The notes: generated by a model from the sequence alone, not told the origin. Shown: positions 35,435 to 45,918, counted from the first letter of the stretch. The stretch: 64,000 nucleotides of DNA from Bradyrhizobiaceae bacterium Ga0074131 (GCA_001464035.1 LNEC01000012.1:186001-250000), one strand, 5' to 3'. Program-made: numbers and translations.

Positions 35435-37243
35435 CTAAAGGCAGCTCGCCCGCGCTCGTTCCGGGCAGAGCCGGAAGGAGTTCGAGACCGAAAACAGCAC
35501 GCGCGCACTGCGGGTCGCGTTGTCGAGTGCGCGATAGCTCAAGGGCGCCGCTACCGCGATGTCCGCTCGGAGATCGTCTCCTAGAAAGAACCGCATGCCG
35601 GCCCCTGCGGAGGTGAGGGCAAGACCATCGGAATAGCTGTACCCGTTATTCCAGGCCGTCCCAGCATCGACAAAGCCGTATAGCTGGTAGCCGGTCAGAT
35701 ACTTGAAAGCCAGCTTCTGGTCGAAGCGTAATTCAAGCGAACCGGCCATGCCGTTGTCACCACTGATCTCCGCGCTGCCATAGCCGCGTCCGAAGGCCGC
35801 GCCGCCTAGATAGAATTGCTGCGAGGTGAACAACGGTCCGGACGCCCACTGGCCCGCCCCGGACAGCTTCACCGACCATGCATCGGACAGCGTGTGATAC
35901 CGTGTGAACCCGAGATTCAGCACCGAGAACTTGCCCGACGCGCCGCCACGGGACACAAAAGCATCGTCCCGGCGCGAGGCGCCGAACACTTCGAGACCCT
36001 GCCGCCATGACGCCGTCAGGTAGTTGTTGCCGCCGAAACCGTCTTGCAGCCTGTAGTCCGAGGTCACGCGGACAGTGCGAATGTGATCCTTGTAGAATGG
36101 ACCGAACACGTCGTTCTCGGAGACGTTGATGAAGGCTAGTGCTGCGATAAGCGTCAGTGTCGACTTCTGCGATTGCAGCGGAACGATGCTGCCGCGAACC
36201 TCGAAAGACTCGGTCTTGGTGACGTCGTTGTACAAGCGCCGGATGTCGCCGGGCCGAACTTCGCTGTACAGCGCGGACACGCCAAGCTGAGCGCCGTCGG
36301 TGCCCACGGGAACATCATAGGTCAGCCGGCCGAACGCAAGCTGGCGCGGATCGTTGGCAATGGTTGAAAGGTTGGCCGCGAGCACGTCGCCGGGCGCAAG
36401 GTAGGAATTGAATGCGCCAGTTGCATAAGTCTGCCAAGGACCTACGGACGACGAGCCGAGGTTATCAAGCCCGAACGAGGTGAAGATGCGCCACGTTTTC
36501 AGATGGACTACGAGGCGGAAGCGGCCGCTTGCGGCGCCGATCTCTTCAAGCGCGGTATCGGTAATGCGGACACCGGGCCGGGCGTTGATCAGCAGCAGCT
36601 GCCGCTCGAGGGTCGGCAGGCGGGAGGGTTGTTCGGCCAGCACCGGGCCGAGCAGGGGCCGCACGCCGAATTGCTCGGCACCGTCGCCCTTGAAAGTTAC
36701 TTCCGTGATGCTGCCTTCGATCACCTGGATACGGACATGGCCGCCTTGAATATCCTGCGGCGGAACAATGGCGCGGCTCAGGTGAAAGCCAGCCGCGCGA
36801 TATCGATCGGTGATCGCGGAGGCGACCGCGGCTAGGTCGGCCTGCGAGACTTTTTTTCCAAGGCGCGGTTGATAGATTCTTGCGATCTCTTCGTCCCGCA
36901 CGGTCTGCGCGCCGGTTAACGACACCTTGCGAAGGACGAACAGCGGTTTTGAATGCGCGGTCCCTTCCGACCGGGATACCCGCGGCATCTGCACGCCGGA
37001 TCGGGCGGCAGCAGCTTGCTCGGACTGCGCGTCAAAACGCTTCTCGGTCTGTCGGGGGTCGAAACCCGGCTGGCTGGCTTGCTGAGCGGTTGCCGGTGCC
37101 GGGAAGACTACGGTCAGGATTACCGAAGCGGCAAGAGCAGACCAGGTGGCAACCCGCGGGTGGCTTTGCGCGACCGCCAAAGCCGTGCATCCGTAGTTCC
37201 ACGGAGGACAACGAGTGTTTGCTTGTGGAGCCGCCAGCTGCAT
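35435..37243 (-). CDS. TpsB/FhaC/ShlB-type outer-membrane transporter
   Basis: 602 residues. A long N-terminal region carries a cleavable signal segment around VATWSALAASVILTVVFPAPATA. Then a POTRA-like domain (about 100-190: PLFVLRKVSLTGAQTV and GGHVRIQVIEGSI) and a C-terminal beta barrel follow. GRGYGSAEISGDNGMAGSLELRF at about residue 480 is the conserved barrel motif of two-partner secretion transporters. It should export a TpsA-type partner, but no filamentous haemagglutinin-like gene is in the window. The divergent FecR gene is the obvious neighbour. The start has no clear ribosome site. Confidence 0.88.
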   Translation of the reverse strand: MQLAAPQANTRCPPWNYGCTALAVAQSHPRVATWSALAASVILTVVFPAPATAQQASQPGFDPRQTEKRFDAQSEQAAAARSGVQMPRVSRSEGTAHSKPLFVLRKVSLTGAQTVRDEEIARIYQPRLGKKVSQADLAAVASAITDRYRAAGFHLSRAIVPPQDIQGGHVRIQVIEGSITEVTFKGDGAEQFGVRPLLGPVLAEQPSRLPTLERQLLLINARPGVRITDTALEEIGAASGRFRLVVHLKTWRIFTSFGLDNLGSSSVGPWQTYATGAFNSYLAPGDVLAANLSTIANDPRQLAFGRLTYDVPVGTDGAQLGVSALYSEVRPGDIRRLYNDVTKTESFEVRGSIVPLQSQKSTLTLIAALAFINVSENDVFGPFYKDHIRTVRVTSDYRLQDGFGGNNYLTASWRQGLEVFGASRRDDAFVSRGGASGKFSVLNLGFTRYHTLSDAWSVKLSGAGQWASGPLFTSQQFYLGGAAFGRGYGSAEISGDNGMAGSLELRFDQKLAFKYLTGYQLYGFVDAGTAWNNGYSYSDGLALTSAGAGMRFFLGDDLRADIAVAAPLSYRALDNATRSARVLFSVSNSFRLCPERARASCL

Positions 37244-37292
37244 GATTTTTCATAGGTTTTTATGGTCAACGAATCGTTAAGACAGCCATCGA

Positions 37293-37317
37293 ATTGGGTG
37301 GCTTGCACACACCCAAT
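37293..37317. promoter_or_regulatory. Inverted repeat ATTGGGTG-N9-CACCCAAT in divergent promoter
   Basis: Perfect 8-bp arms at 37293-37300 and 37310-37317 with a 9-base spacer lie in the 127-base gap between the transporter and the FecR gene. Position and symmetry make it a candidate operator that could control both. The regulator is not known. Confidence 0.5.
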
Positions 37318-37370
37318 GTTGAAACTTTTCCGCTAAGCCTAGGGAGTAGTGCAGGCTTGTGGAGGTTTTC

Positions 37371-38643
<1,273 letters not shown>

Positions 38644-38694
38644 TGAGAATTGGGGGCGCACTTCTCGGTTGAGAGGTGCGCCGGGGGGGACGAC

Positions 38695-41460
38695 GTGAAA
38701 CACTACCGGCCGCATATTCTTGTGGTGGTTGCGCTGGCGATCGTGCTGTCGTCCGGCTGGCATGGCGCGCTTCGCCACGCGTTGACCGATCTGCGGTTTG
38801 CCTGGCAGTCGCGTCAGGCGAGCGGTGAAATCGTCGTCGTCGCGATCGATGCTCCTTCGATCCAGAAAATCGGGGTCTGGCCCTGGCCGCGCCGCCTCCA
38901 CGCCGACCTGCTGCGGCGTCTGGAAAGCGCCGATGTAACGGAGGTGGTATTCGACGTCGATTTCTCGACGCCGTCCGACGCGGCATCGGACCAGGCATTT
39001 GCCGAGGCGCTTCGGGCAGCGGGCGGATCCGTGGTGTTGCCTTCCTTCAAGCAGCCAGCCGCCGACGCCGCCAATACAGCGGTGCACATCAATCGACCGC
39101 TCAAGCAATTTGCCGATCATTCCTGGACCGCCCTCGTGAATGTCGCCGTCGAACGTGACGGACTGGTTCGCCGCTACCCATTCGGCGACAGACTAGACGG
39201 GGAATTTCATCCCTCGATGGGCGCGGTATTGGCAGGGCAGCATGCTGCAAAGGGCGTCCCGTTCCTGATCGATTTCAGTATCCGCCCCGCTTCGATTCCG
39301 ATGGTGTCCTACGTCGATGTGCTGCGGAGCGATGAGACGGCTCTCGACATGTTGAGGGGCAAGAAGGTGATCATCGGCGGTACCGCGCTCGAACTCGGTG
39401 ATCGCTTCAGTGTCCCGAACGGCGGGGTTGTTGCCGGGCCCATCCTGCAAACCCTTGCTGCCGAATCGATGCTGCAGAACCGCACGCTGCGCTGGACCTC
39501 CGACGTCGTGACGCTGGCGGGATTGTGCATCATTTCGCTGATCATGATGTTCTCATGGCGGCGGATTTCCGCGAGCGTCCGGGTGATCGTGCTGGTCGGA
39601 TTGGCCGCCGCCGCGGAAGCGGTCGCCATTCTCTTGCAGTTAAAGCTGCCGCTTGTTCTCGATACCTCGCTCTTTCTGACCTCGATCGCCGTCTATATGG
39701 CCGCCATCGCGCTCGACGAAATCGACTTCCGCGACTTGTTGGGCCGAATTGCCGAGAATCGCTTTCAGCGCATCGCGATGTCGCTGGGCGACGGCCTGGT
39801 GTGCACCGATTCCGATCACCGGATCACGGTGTGGAACCCCGGTGCGGTCGCGATCTTCGGTTACGAGCCCGCCGAAATAATCGGCCGGCCCTTCGATTCG
39901 GTTTGCGCCGGGGGTGCCGCGTCTGCGCCCGGTTCGATTTCGACCAGCGAAGCGGCCCGTGCCCGATCGCAGCAGCCCGGCGGGTTGGTGATGGAGTTCG
40001 ATGGCTTGCGAAAGAACGGTGAGGTGTTTCCGGTCGAGGTCTGTTTCTCCGGCTGGCAGGGCACCGACGGTTTTCAATACGGCGCGATCCTGCGCGACAT
40101 CTCGGTGCGGAAACGCGAAGCCGAACGAATCAGGTATCTGGCGGAGCATGATTCGCTTACCGGGCTCGCCAACCGCGGCACGCTTCACGACAGCCTTTCC
40201 TTGATGATTTCCAGCGCGGAAAGCCACGGCGGCGGAGTGGCGCTGCTGGTCGTCGGCCTCGATGAATTCCAGCAGATCAACGACATGCTTGGGCACGCCT
40301 GCGGCGATCGCGTGCTGCGTGCTGTGTCTGAACGGCTGAAGGCGGAGACCGGCGGGGCCGGGATCGTGGCACGCCTGAGCGGCGACGAATTTGCCATCGC
40401 CGTTCCCGGCGCCGCCATGACCGAGACGGTCGCGCAGTACTCCGAACGCATCGCGCTGACATTCGGGACGCCTCTCTTGGTCGGAACGCGGTTACACCGC
40501 CTCAGGGCCAGCATCGGAGCAGCTGTCTATCCTGCCGATGGCGGTACCGCCGACGAACTGCTGAGCAACAGCCATCTCGCATTTTGCCGCGCCAAAGCGA
40601 CCAGGCGTGGCGGGCATGTGGTGTTCGAAGGCGCGATCCGGCAGGAACTCGAATCGCGCCTGACGCTGGAGGCGGAACTGGCACACGCCGTGGCGCGAAA
40701 CGAATTCGAAATGTTCTATCAACCTCAGGTCCGTCTCGCGGATGGTGGCTTGATCGGCGCGGAAGCCCTCATTCGGTGGCGCCATCCAGTCCGCGGCCTG
40801 GTCTCGCCCGCGGAATTCATGCCGGTGGTTAATACGTCCTCCATTTCGGAGCGGATTGCGGGCTGGGTTCTTGAAACCGCATGCCGGCAGGCGCGGACCT
40901 GGGAGCAGGCCGGCCACGGCATCCGCGTCGGCATCAATCTTTCACCTTCACAGCTACAGTCGGGCGATCTTGCAGCCTCGGTTGCCGAGGTGCTCCACGT
41001 CACCGGCCTTACGCCTTCGCTGCTCGAACTGGAGTTGACCGAGGACATTCTGCTGCTGGACGAGCAGCGGGTGCTCGATACATTTCTGAGAATTCAGGCG
41101 CTCGGCGTGCGCGTGGTTTTCGACGATTTCGGCACCGGCTATGCCAGCCTGAGCTATCTCAAGAAATTCCCGCTCGACGGACTCAAGATCGACCGCTCTT
41201 TCGTGCTCGGGCTGCGCGGTGATTCCGACGATGCTGCAATCGTCAGTTCGACTGTCGGCCTCAGCAAGAAGCTTGGCCTCTCGGTGATCGCCGAGGGCAT
41301 CGAGAACCGCGCCACGGTCGATGTGCTGGTGAGCATGGGGTGCGAGGAAGGGCAGGGCTATTTCTTCGGCCGGCCGATGCCGGCGCAGGCGTTCGAGGAT
41401 CAGTTTCTGCAGGTCCGCGAGCACGCTGTCCGCGTGCTTGAAGAAGGCGCGGCCGCCTAA
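38695..41460 (+). CDS. CHASE2-PAS-GGDEF-EAL c-di-GMP signalling protein
   Basis: About 921 residues. A short N-terminal membrane segment is followed by a periplasmic CHASE2 domain (about 20-250, with FDVDFSTPSDAASDQAF) and several membrane helices (about 265-340). Then come a PAS (about 350-460), a GGDEF domain with variant SGDEF at 562-566, and an EAL domain with EAL at 690-692 plus DDFGTGYASLSYLKKFP and AEGIE. The phosphodiesterase motifs look intact; SGDEF cyclase activity is possible. GTG 38695 is preferred for its GGGGGGGA site over an upstream TTG. It is 79 bases after the FecR gene. Confidence 0.92.
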   Translation: MKHYRPHILVVVALAIVLSSGWHGALRHALTDLRFAWQSRQASGEIVVVAIDAPSIQKIGVWPWPRRLHADLLRRLESADVTEVVFDVDFSTPSDAASDQAFAEALRAAGGSVVLPSFKQPAADAANTAVHINRPLKQFADHSWTALVNVAVERDGLVRRYPFGDRLDGEFHPSMGAVLAGQHAAKGVPFLIDFSIRPASIPMVSYVDVLRSDETALDMLRGKKVIIGGTALELGDRFSVPNGGVVAGPILQTLAAESMLQNRTLRWTSDVVTLAGLCIISLIMMFSWRRISASVRVIVLVGLAAAAEAVAILLQLKLPLVLDTSLFLTSIAVYMAAIALDEIDFRDLLGRIAENRFQRIAMSLGDGLVCTDSDHRITVWNPGAVAIFGYEPAEIIGRPFDSVCAGGAASAPGSISTSEAARARSQQPGGLVMEFDGLRKNGEVFPVEVCFSGWQGTDGFQYGAILRDISVRKREAERIRYLAEHDSLTGLANRGTLHDSLSLMISSAESHGGGVALLVVGLDEFQQINDMLGHACGDRVLRAVSERLKAETGGAGIVARLSGDEFAIAVPGAAMTETVAQYSERIALTFGTPLLVGTRLHRLRASIGAAVYPADGGTADELLSNSHLAFCRAKATRRGGHVVFEGAIRQELESRLTLEAELAHAVARNEFEMFYQPQVRLADGGLIGAEALIRWRHPVRGLVSPAEFMPVVNTSSISERIAGWVLETACRQARTWEQAGHGIRVGINLSPSQLQSGDLAASVAEVLHVTGLTPSLLELELTEDILLLDEQRVLDTFLRIQALGVRVVFDDFGTGYASLSYLKKFPLDGLKIDRSFVLGLRGDSDDAAIVSSTVGLSKKLGLSVIAEGIENRATVDVLVSMGCEEGQGYFFGRPMPAQAFEDQFLQVREHAVRVLEEGAAA

Positions 41461-41485
41461 GCGAAGCTTGCCTGGCGCGGGCAAC

Positions 41486-41570
41486 TTTGACACGTCGGGC
41501 AAATCACCGGTATATTTTCAGTATCGCAGGAATCGAGCCCGCGCCGGGAATCGGTCGCGGGCTTCTTGAA
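41486..41570. repeat. Hairpin repeat, copy 1
   Basis: Starts TTTGACACGTCGGGCAAATC, then CACCGGTATATTTT, and ends with a stem AGCCCGCG...CGCGGGCTT. Two further copies occur at 42099 and 42817. The terminal stem could act as a transcription terminator. It lies 25 bases after the signalling gene stop. Confidence 0.7.
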
Positions 41571-41708
41571 TCGGACGCCATGCTGGCAATTTCGTTGCCG
41601 AAATGTGACGTCGCACCGTGACCGGCGCGAAGCGGTAAAGCCCCATACCATTGTGCCGCCGTAATTTCGCAGTCCTGTGCGCTGCGCTGGGGCGCAAAGG
41701 AAACGGCC

Positions 41709-42059
41709 ATGAAGAGACTGATTGTGGCCGCGCTGATGGCGCAGGCATTTGTTTCGGTTGAGGCACTAGCACAGGAGCGAGCCGGAAGCGCGGCGCTGGG
41801 TGCGGTATCGGGGGCCGTCGTGTTGGGACCGGTCGGCGCAGTCGCCGGTGCGTTCATCGGGTACACCGCAGGCCCGTCGATCGCGCGCTCCTGGGGTATG
41901 CAGCGGCCCTCATCGCGATCCCGCGCACGACGTGCGGCACCATCCGGCCCCGCGCCTGAGCAACAGGCGGCCGCCGTGGCGAGTTCTCCGCCACCGGTCA
42001 GGACTTCGCCGCTTCCCGCCAGGAGAGCCGCGCCGCCACCGGTTCAGGGATTTGATTGA
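41709..42059 (+). CDS. Exported small glycine-zipper protein
   Basis: 116 residues. Signal peptide MKRLIVAALMAQAFVSVEALAQ, then a glycine-zipper-like segment with small residues, GAVSGAVVLGPVGAVAGAFIGYTAG (described by position, about 31-55). The C-terminal half is Pro/Arg/Ala rich and probably disordered. Proteins of this kind sit in the outer membrane or periplasm. It is bracketed by repeat copies 1 and 2. No function known. Confidence 0.75.
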   Translation: MKRLIVAALMAQAFVSVEALAQERAGSAALGAVSGAVVLGPVGAVAGAFIGYTAGPSIARSWGMQRPSSRSRARRAAPSGPAPEQQAAAVASSPPPVRTSPLPARRAAPPPVQGFD

Positions 42060-42098
42060 TGAGGATTCGGCGGCGGATCGGTGGCCGCAACGAAGGGA

Positions 42099-42186
42099 TT
42101 TGACACGTCGGGCAAATCACCGCTATATCTTCATCATCGCAAAAATACACAAGCCCGCGCCGGGAGACTGGCCGCGGGCTTTCTCA
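42099..42186. repeat. Hairpin repeat, copy 2
   Basis: TTTGACACGTCGGGCAAATC is identical to copies 1 and 3 in the first 20 bases, followed by ACCGCTATATCTTCATCATCGC and the stem AAGCCCGCG...CCGCGGGCTTT. About 40 bases after the small exported protein's stop, so it may terminate that transcript. Confidence 0.7.
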
Positions 42187-42816
42187 TTGTTGCTCGCAAC
42201 CGGGCAGTTCGGACTGAGCAAATCACTCGCTCGCAAGACTGAAGGCATTCCATGTCGGCTATGGAATCTATTCTCGGCTCGAGCAAGTTCGTCACCCTCG
42301 ACAGAGTATTGCTTACCTTTACGACCTCGAAATCTGTGGCGGCGCTTTAACGCAACGTCGGCAAGGTGAGCCGTGGGATCTCCAACGCAGTCACAACGGG
42401 CAAGCGAGCGCTCGTTTTGCAAGCTTGTTCACAAATGCCGCTTCGTATGCCTATGGGCCTATCGGGGCCGCCGCGGGCTTCTCGACGACAACCCTTATGG
42501 CTACGGAAGGGACGCATATTGTAGCGATGAATCCAGGCTGGGGATATTCAGTGGCCAGCCGATAGGGCTGTTTCCGAATGAGGTCTGGGGCCGGCCGGAT
42601 TCGCGAGGGCTCTCCAAGGACGCATTGTTCGATTTTATAGCTGGCTTCGCCTTGCGGAATTCAGCATCATTTTCGCCGGATGGCAATCCGCGCGGATTTG
42701 ATCGCGACAACCTGGCCCAGTCTTGGTCCATCCAACGAAAGCGCTAGACGGCCAATTGGCGGCTGCCATTCGACTGGCGCTACCGGAGCTACGCTTCATC
42801 GGCGACGTTCAAGACA
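42187..42816. other. Gene-poor stretch, possible decayed coding fragment 42422-42565
   Basis: No intact gene is convincing. One frame from 42422 to the stop at 42565 reads with protein-like composition (LFTNAASYAYGPIGAAAG, then a Trp/Tyr-containing end) but has no start. An adjacent frame just upstream reads NAVTTGKRALVLQ. This may be a frameshifted relic, of weak support. Confidence 0.35.
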
Positions 42817-42905
42817 TTTGACACGTCGGGCAAATCACCGGCATATCTTCATCATCGCCAGAAATTCAAAGCCCGCGCCGGGAAATCGGCTGCGGGCTTT
42901 TTCAA
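42817..42905. repeat. Hairpin repeat, copy 3
   Basis: TTTGACACGTCGGGCAAATC followed by ACCGGCATATCTTCATCATCGC and a long stem AAGCCCGCG...TGCGGGCTTTTTT. The T-run makes this copy the most terminator-like. It precedes the decayed prophage fragment. Confidence 0.7.
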
Positions 42906-43183
42906 TCCGCAATTCCTGTATCGGACGGCGGCCGCACGTCATGGCGCCACATCCTTCCATGCACCGCTGCCAGAAGCGTCGCAAGCGGGCCGCCGTCCGA
43001 GCCCCTTCTTGAATTCAGCCGGTATGCGCGAACATGGCGGCCCGCGGCGTGGCAGAAATCCACGGCGCACGCGGCCCCGCCGCGACGATCCACTGGATCG
43101 CGCTCGGGACAAGGTTCGCGCCTGAAATGATCGCATGAAGCGATCATGCCGCACATTTCACTCGTACCGGAGCAAGAGCCGGC

Positions 43184-43255
43184 ATGACTGCTTCCCTGAT
43201 CGTGCTCGCCTTGGCGGGCCTCGTCACCATTGCCCTGTGGGAGGGATACCAGTGA
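43184..43255 (+). CDS. 23-residue hydrophobic micro-ORF (phage-like)
   Basis: Encodes MTASLIVLALAGLVTIALWE plus three residues: a single membrane helix. Its ATG overlaps the stop of a short upstream frame, and its own stop overlaps the next start as GTGA. This chain of 4-base overlaps suggests translational coupling. The size is below usual gene-calling limits, so support is by arrangement only. Confidence 0.4.
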   Translation: MTASLIVLALAGLVTIALWEGYQ

Positions 43256-43446
43256 CTGCCCAGATCATCCGGTTGATGCCCCGGCTTAAGCACTGCCGCG
43301 CGCCGGCCGACGTTCCGAGACCGGTCCTTCATGTAACCGCAAGGCCCGACGATCGCATCGTGGATCACGCCGACACGTCGTCTTGCGAATACATCAGGGC
43401 AACCCCTGAAGAAATCAGGATGGAAGATGGCCAAGGCACTCACTGA
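43252..43446 (+). CDS. Small hypothetical phage-region protein
   Basis: 64 residues from a GTG overlapping the upstream micro-ORF stop (GTGA). The sequence VTAQIIRLMPRLKHC begins it, and EYIRATPEEIRMEDG near the end overlaps the next start. No known family is recognised. Basic N-terminus and position before terminase genes fit small phage head-proximal ORFs. Confidence 0.5.
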   Translation: MTAQIIRLMPRLKHCRAPADVPRPVLHVTARPDDRIVDHADTSSCEYIRATPEEIRMEDGQGTH

Positions 43447-43690
43447 AATCCGCTCGCTGGCGCGAACTCATACCCGGACCGCGATCCGGGTACTTGTCAA
43501 CGTCATGCGCGATCCCAAGGCCTCGGCCGCCGCGAAGGTTGCCGCCGCCAACATCCTTCTCGATCGCGGCTGGGGCAAGGCCGCGCAACCGATCGGGAAT
43601 GACGAGGGCGGGACACTGCAACTGATCCATAGAATCGAGCGCGTCATTGTCCACCCTGAAAATATCCACCTTGAAAATCCCGACAGCTAG
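43427..43690 (+). CDS. Terminase small subunit-like protein
   Basis: 87 residues: helical ALTEIRSLARTHTRTAIRVLVNVMRDPKASAAAKVAAANILLDRG (by position 4-48) followed by a basic end. This resembles the short DNA-binding small terminase or pre-terminase proteins seen next to the large terminase in rhizobial prophages. It overlaps the terminase fragment gene downstream by 44 bases. Confidence 0.6.
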   Translation: MAKALTEIRSLARTHTRTAIRVLVNVMRDPKASAAAKVAAANILLDRGWGKAAQPIGNDEGGTLQLIHRIERVIVHPENIHLENPDS

Positions 43691-44063
43691 GATCTTCGAG
43701 CCGCTGCTGGCGCCCGCACGTTACAAGGGCGCCTATGGCGGCCGTGGCTCCGGCAAGTCGCACTTCTTCGGTGAATTGCTGGTCGAGAGCTGCCAGGCCG
43801 AACGCGGGACGCTGGCGGTGTGCATTCGGGAGGCGCAAAGGACCCTGGCGCAGTCGTCCAAGCGGCTGATCGAAAGCAAGATCGCCGGTCTCGGCCTCGG
43901 TCACCGCTTCAAGGTCTTCAGCGACAAGATAGCGACGCCCGGCGACGGCGCCATCATCTTCCGCGGCATGCAGGCCTACGCCTTCAAGGCAATCGTGACC
44001 GTGATCGTTACGGGGTTTCTCGGTGCGGTTTGGCTGGGCATCAAGGTCATGCTCGGCAAATGA
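43647..44063 (+). pseudogene. Truncated phage terminase large subunit fused to a hydrophobic tail
   Basis: 138 residues. The N-terminal part carries the terminase ATPase motif GGRGSGKS (Walker A, 31-38) and RTLAQSSKRLIESKI. After MQAYAF the sequence changes to a membrane-like IVTVIVTGFLGAVWLGIKVML. A full large terminase is over 400 residues, with Walker B and nuclease domains that are missing. The gene is a deletion remnant, probably joined to the end of a small membrane gene such as a holin. TTG start. Confidence 0.75.
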
Positions 44064-44183
44064 CCGAGCCGACGGGCGTCGAACACCCATCTGAATTCCG
44101 GGATGGCGCTATTTCTTGAGCACGAGAGCATAGACGCAGGCGGGAATTGCCGCTTAGCGGCCGATTGTCCGAAGGGCTGGCCG

Positions 44184-44612
44184 ATGTACAGGATACGGGA
44201 GATCGACGGGCATGACGATGAAATCGCCGATACGCTCACCGACCTTCACCGCTTGACATTTTTCGATGGAGCTCCGATTCCGAAGTTCGACCACGGACAC
44301 TGGTGGCTCGCCTTGCACGAAGCCGTCCCGATCGCCTTTGCAGGAGTCGTGCCATCGACGCGCGCTCTTAATGCGGGATATTTCTGCCGGGTCGGAGTAT
44401 TGAGGAAGCATCGTGGCCGCGCGTTGCAGCTGCGGCTGATGCGAGCGCTGGAATCGCGAGCGCGGCGCAATGGATGGAGCTCCGTGATTTCAGACACAAC
44501 TGAGAATCTTGCCTCCGCAAATAATTTTATCCGCGCGGGCTACTGGTTGTACCATCCGTCATGTCCATGGGGTTACCCGAACACACTTTACTGGCGGAAG
44601 TTCATCAAGTAA
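44184..44612 (+). CDS. GNAT family acetyltransferase (phage-associated)
   Basis: 142 residues. The GNAT core is seen as GYFCRVGVLRKHRGRALQLRLMRAL, an acetyl-CoA loop with a variant R/QxxGxG/A motif (RKHRGRA), then ENLASANNFIRAGYWLYH. Such genes sit next to phage packaging genes in rhizobial prophages. ATG 44184 follows a GAAGGGC site; an upstream ATG at 44103 is less likely. A strong terminator lies 38 bases after the stop. Confidence 0.75.
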   Translation: MYRIREIDGHDDEIADTLTDLHRLTFFDGAPIPKFDHGHWWLALHEAVPIAFAGVVPSTRALNAGYFCRVGVLRKHRGRALQLRLMRALESRARRNGWSSVISDTTENLASANNFIRAGYWLYHPSCPWGYPNTLYWRKFIK

Positions 44613-44650
44613 GCGCGCGAACGTTCGGCTGTTCCCACGACCGCGATACG

Positions 44651-44682
44651 CCCGGTGGCCTGACGGCCACCGGGCCTTTTTT
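44651..44682 (+). terminator. Rho-independent terminator
   Basis: CCCGGTGGCC-TGAC-GGCCACCGGG is a perfect 10-bp stem with a 4-base loop, followed by CCTTTTTT. It ends the prophage-remnant transcript after the acetyltransferase gene and insulates the ABC transporter operon. Confidence 0.9.
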
Positions 44683-44910
44683 GATGTCCGGGGGTCTGAC
44701 TTTGTGCACCATCCAGCCGGGGTCGATCGATGACGACAGGGGGCTGGCGCACGGTTTACCTGAGACAATAACCGTGCCCGCGTCTGATCTGTGGTTTTGC
44801 TGTGCAGCAAAACGCAACCGTCGCAATTCTTTCATACGCGGCCTATACTCGGTGAACCCTTGGATATCGAATTCTTGTAGGACATCCCCTTGGAAATCGG
44901 AGCCATCAGC

Positions 44911-45918
44911 ATGACGAACGGCCGTTTTCTCGTGACATTACTCATGCTGTCGCTGGTGGCGCCATTGCAATCTGCCAGGGCGGCCGATGTCATCTGTTAC
45001 AACTGCCCGCCCGAATGGGCGGACTGGGCCTCAATGCTCAAGGCCATCAAGACCGACCTCAACTACGATATCCCTCACGACAACAAGAATTCCGGCCAGG
45101 CGTTGGCGCAGATCCTTGCCGAGAAAAGCAATCCCGTCGGCGATATCGGATATTTCGGCGTCACCTTCGGCATGAAGGCAAAGGCTCAGGATGGACTGGA
45201 GCCTTACAAGCCCGCTAAATGGGAGCAGGTCGCCCCTGGGTTGAAGGACGCCGACGGTTACTGGACCACGATTCACTCCGGCACGCTTGGCCTGTTCGTC
45301 AACAAGGACGCGCTTGGTGGCAAACCGGTGCCGGCATGCTGGAAGGATCTTCTAAAGCCGGACTACAAGGGCATGGTGGGTTATCTCGACCCATCGTCCG
45401 CCGCCGTCGGATATGTCGGCGCCGTCGCGATCAACCTGGCGCTCGGCGGCACCGCAACCAATTTCGATCCTGCCGTGACCTTCTTCAAGCAGCTCGGGAA
45501 GAACGATCCGATCGTGCCCAAGCAGACATCCTATGCCCGGGTGGTTTCCGGGGAGGTGCCCATCCTGCTGGACTATGATTTCAACGCCTATCGCGCCAAA
45601 TACTCGGAAAAGGGGAGTTTCGAGTTCGTGATCCCGTGCGAGGGGTCCGTGGTGTTTCCGTACGTCGTTGGCCTCGTCAAGAATGCGCCGAACAGGGAAA
45701 AGGCCACAAAAGTGCTGGATTATCTCCTGTCCGACAAGGGGCAGGCGATCTGGACCAACGCCTATCTGCGTCCGGCGCGCCCGATCGAATTGCCCGAGTC
45801 CGTCAAGAATAAATTCCTGCCGGACAGCGACTATACGCGAGCCAGGAACGTCGACTGGGGCCAGATGGAAACGGTGCAAAAAGGTTTTGTTGATCGCTAT
45901 CTCGCCGAGGTCCGCTGA
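44911..45918 (+). CDS. ABC transporter periplasmic substrate-binding protein
   Basis: 335 residues of the family 1 solute-binding fold. Signal peptide MTNGRFLVTLLMLSLVAPLQ...RAAD; mature part begins VICYNCPPEW with two cysteines. SGTLGLFVNKDAL, KDLLKPDYKGMVGYLDPSSA and VNWGQM-like NVDWGQ regions are visible. The type resembles proteins for phosphonates, polyamines or ferric iron. ATG 44911 chosen because CGGAG is 8-9 bases upstream. Its stop overlaps the permease ATG (TGATG). Confidence 0.88.
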   Translation: MTNGRFLVTLLMLSLVAPLQSARAADVICYNCPPEWADWASMLKAIKTDLNYDIPHDNKNSGQALAQILAEKSNPVGDIGYFGVTFGMKAKAQDGLEPYKPAKWEQVAPGLKDADGYWTTIHSGTLGLFVNKDALGGKPVPACWKDLLKPDYKGMVGYLDPSSAAVGYVGAVAINLALGGTATNFDPAVTFFKQLGKNDPIVPKQTSYARVVSGEVPILLDYDFNAYRAKYSEKGSFEFVIPCEGSVVFPYVVGLVKNAPNREKATKVLDYLLSDKGQAIWTNAYLRPARPIELPESVKNKFLPDSDYTRARNVDWGQMETVQKGFVDRYLAEVR

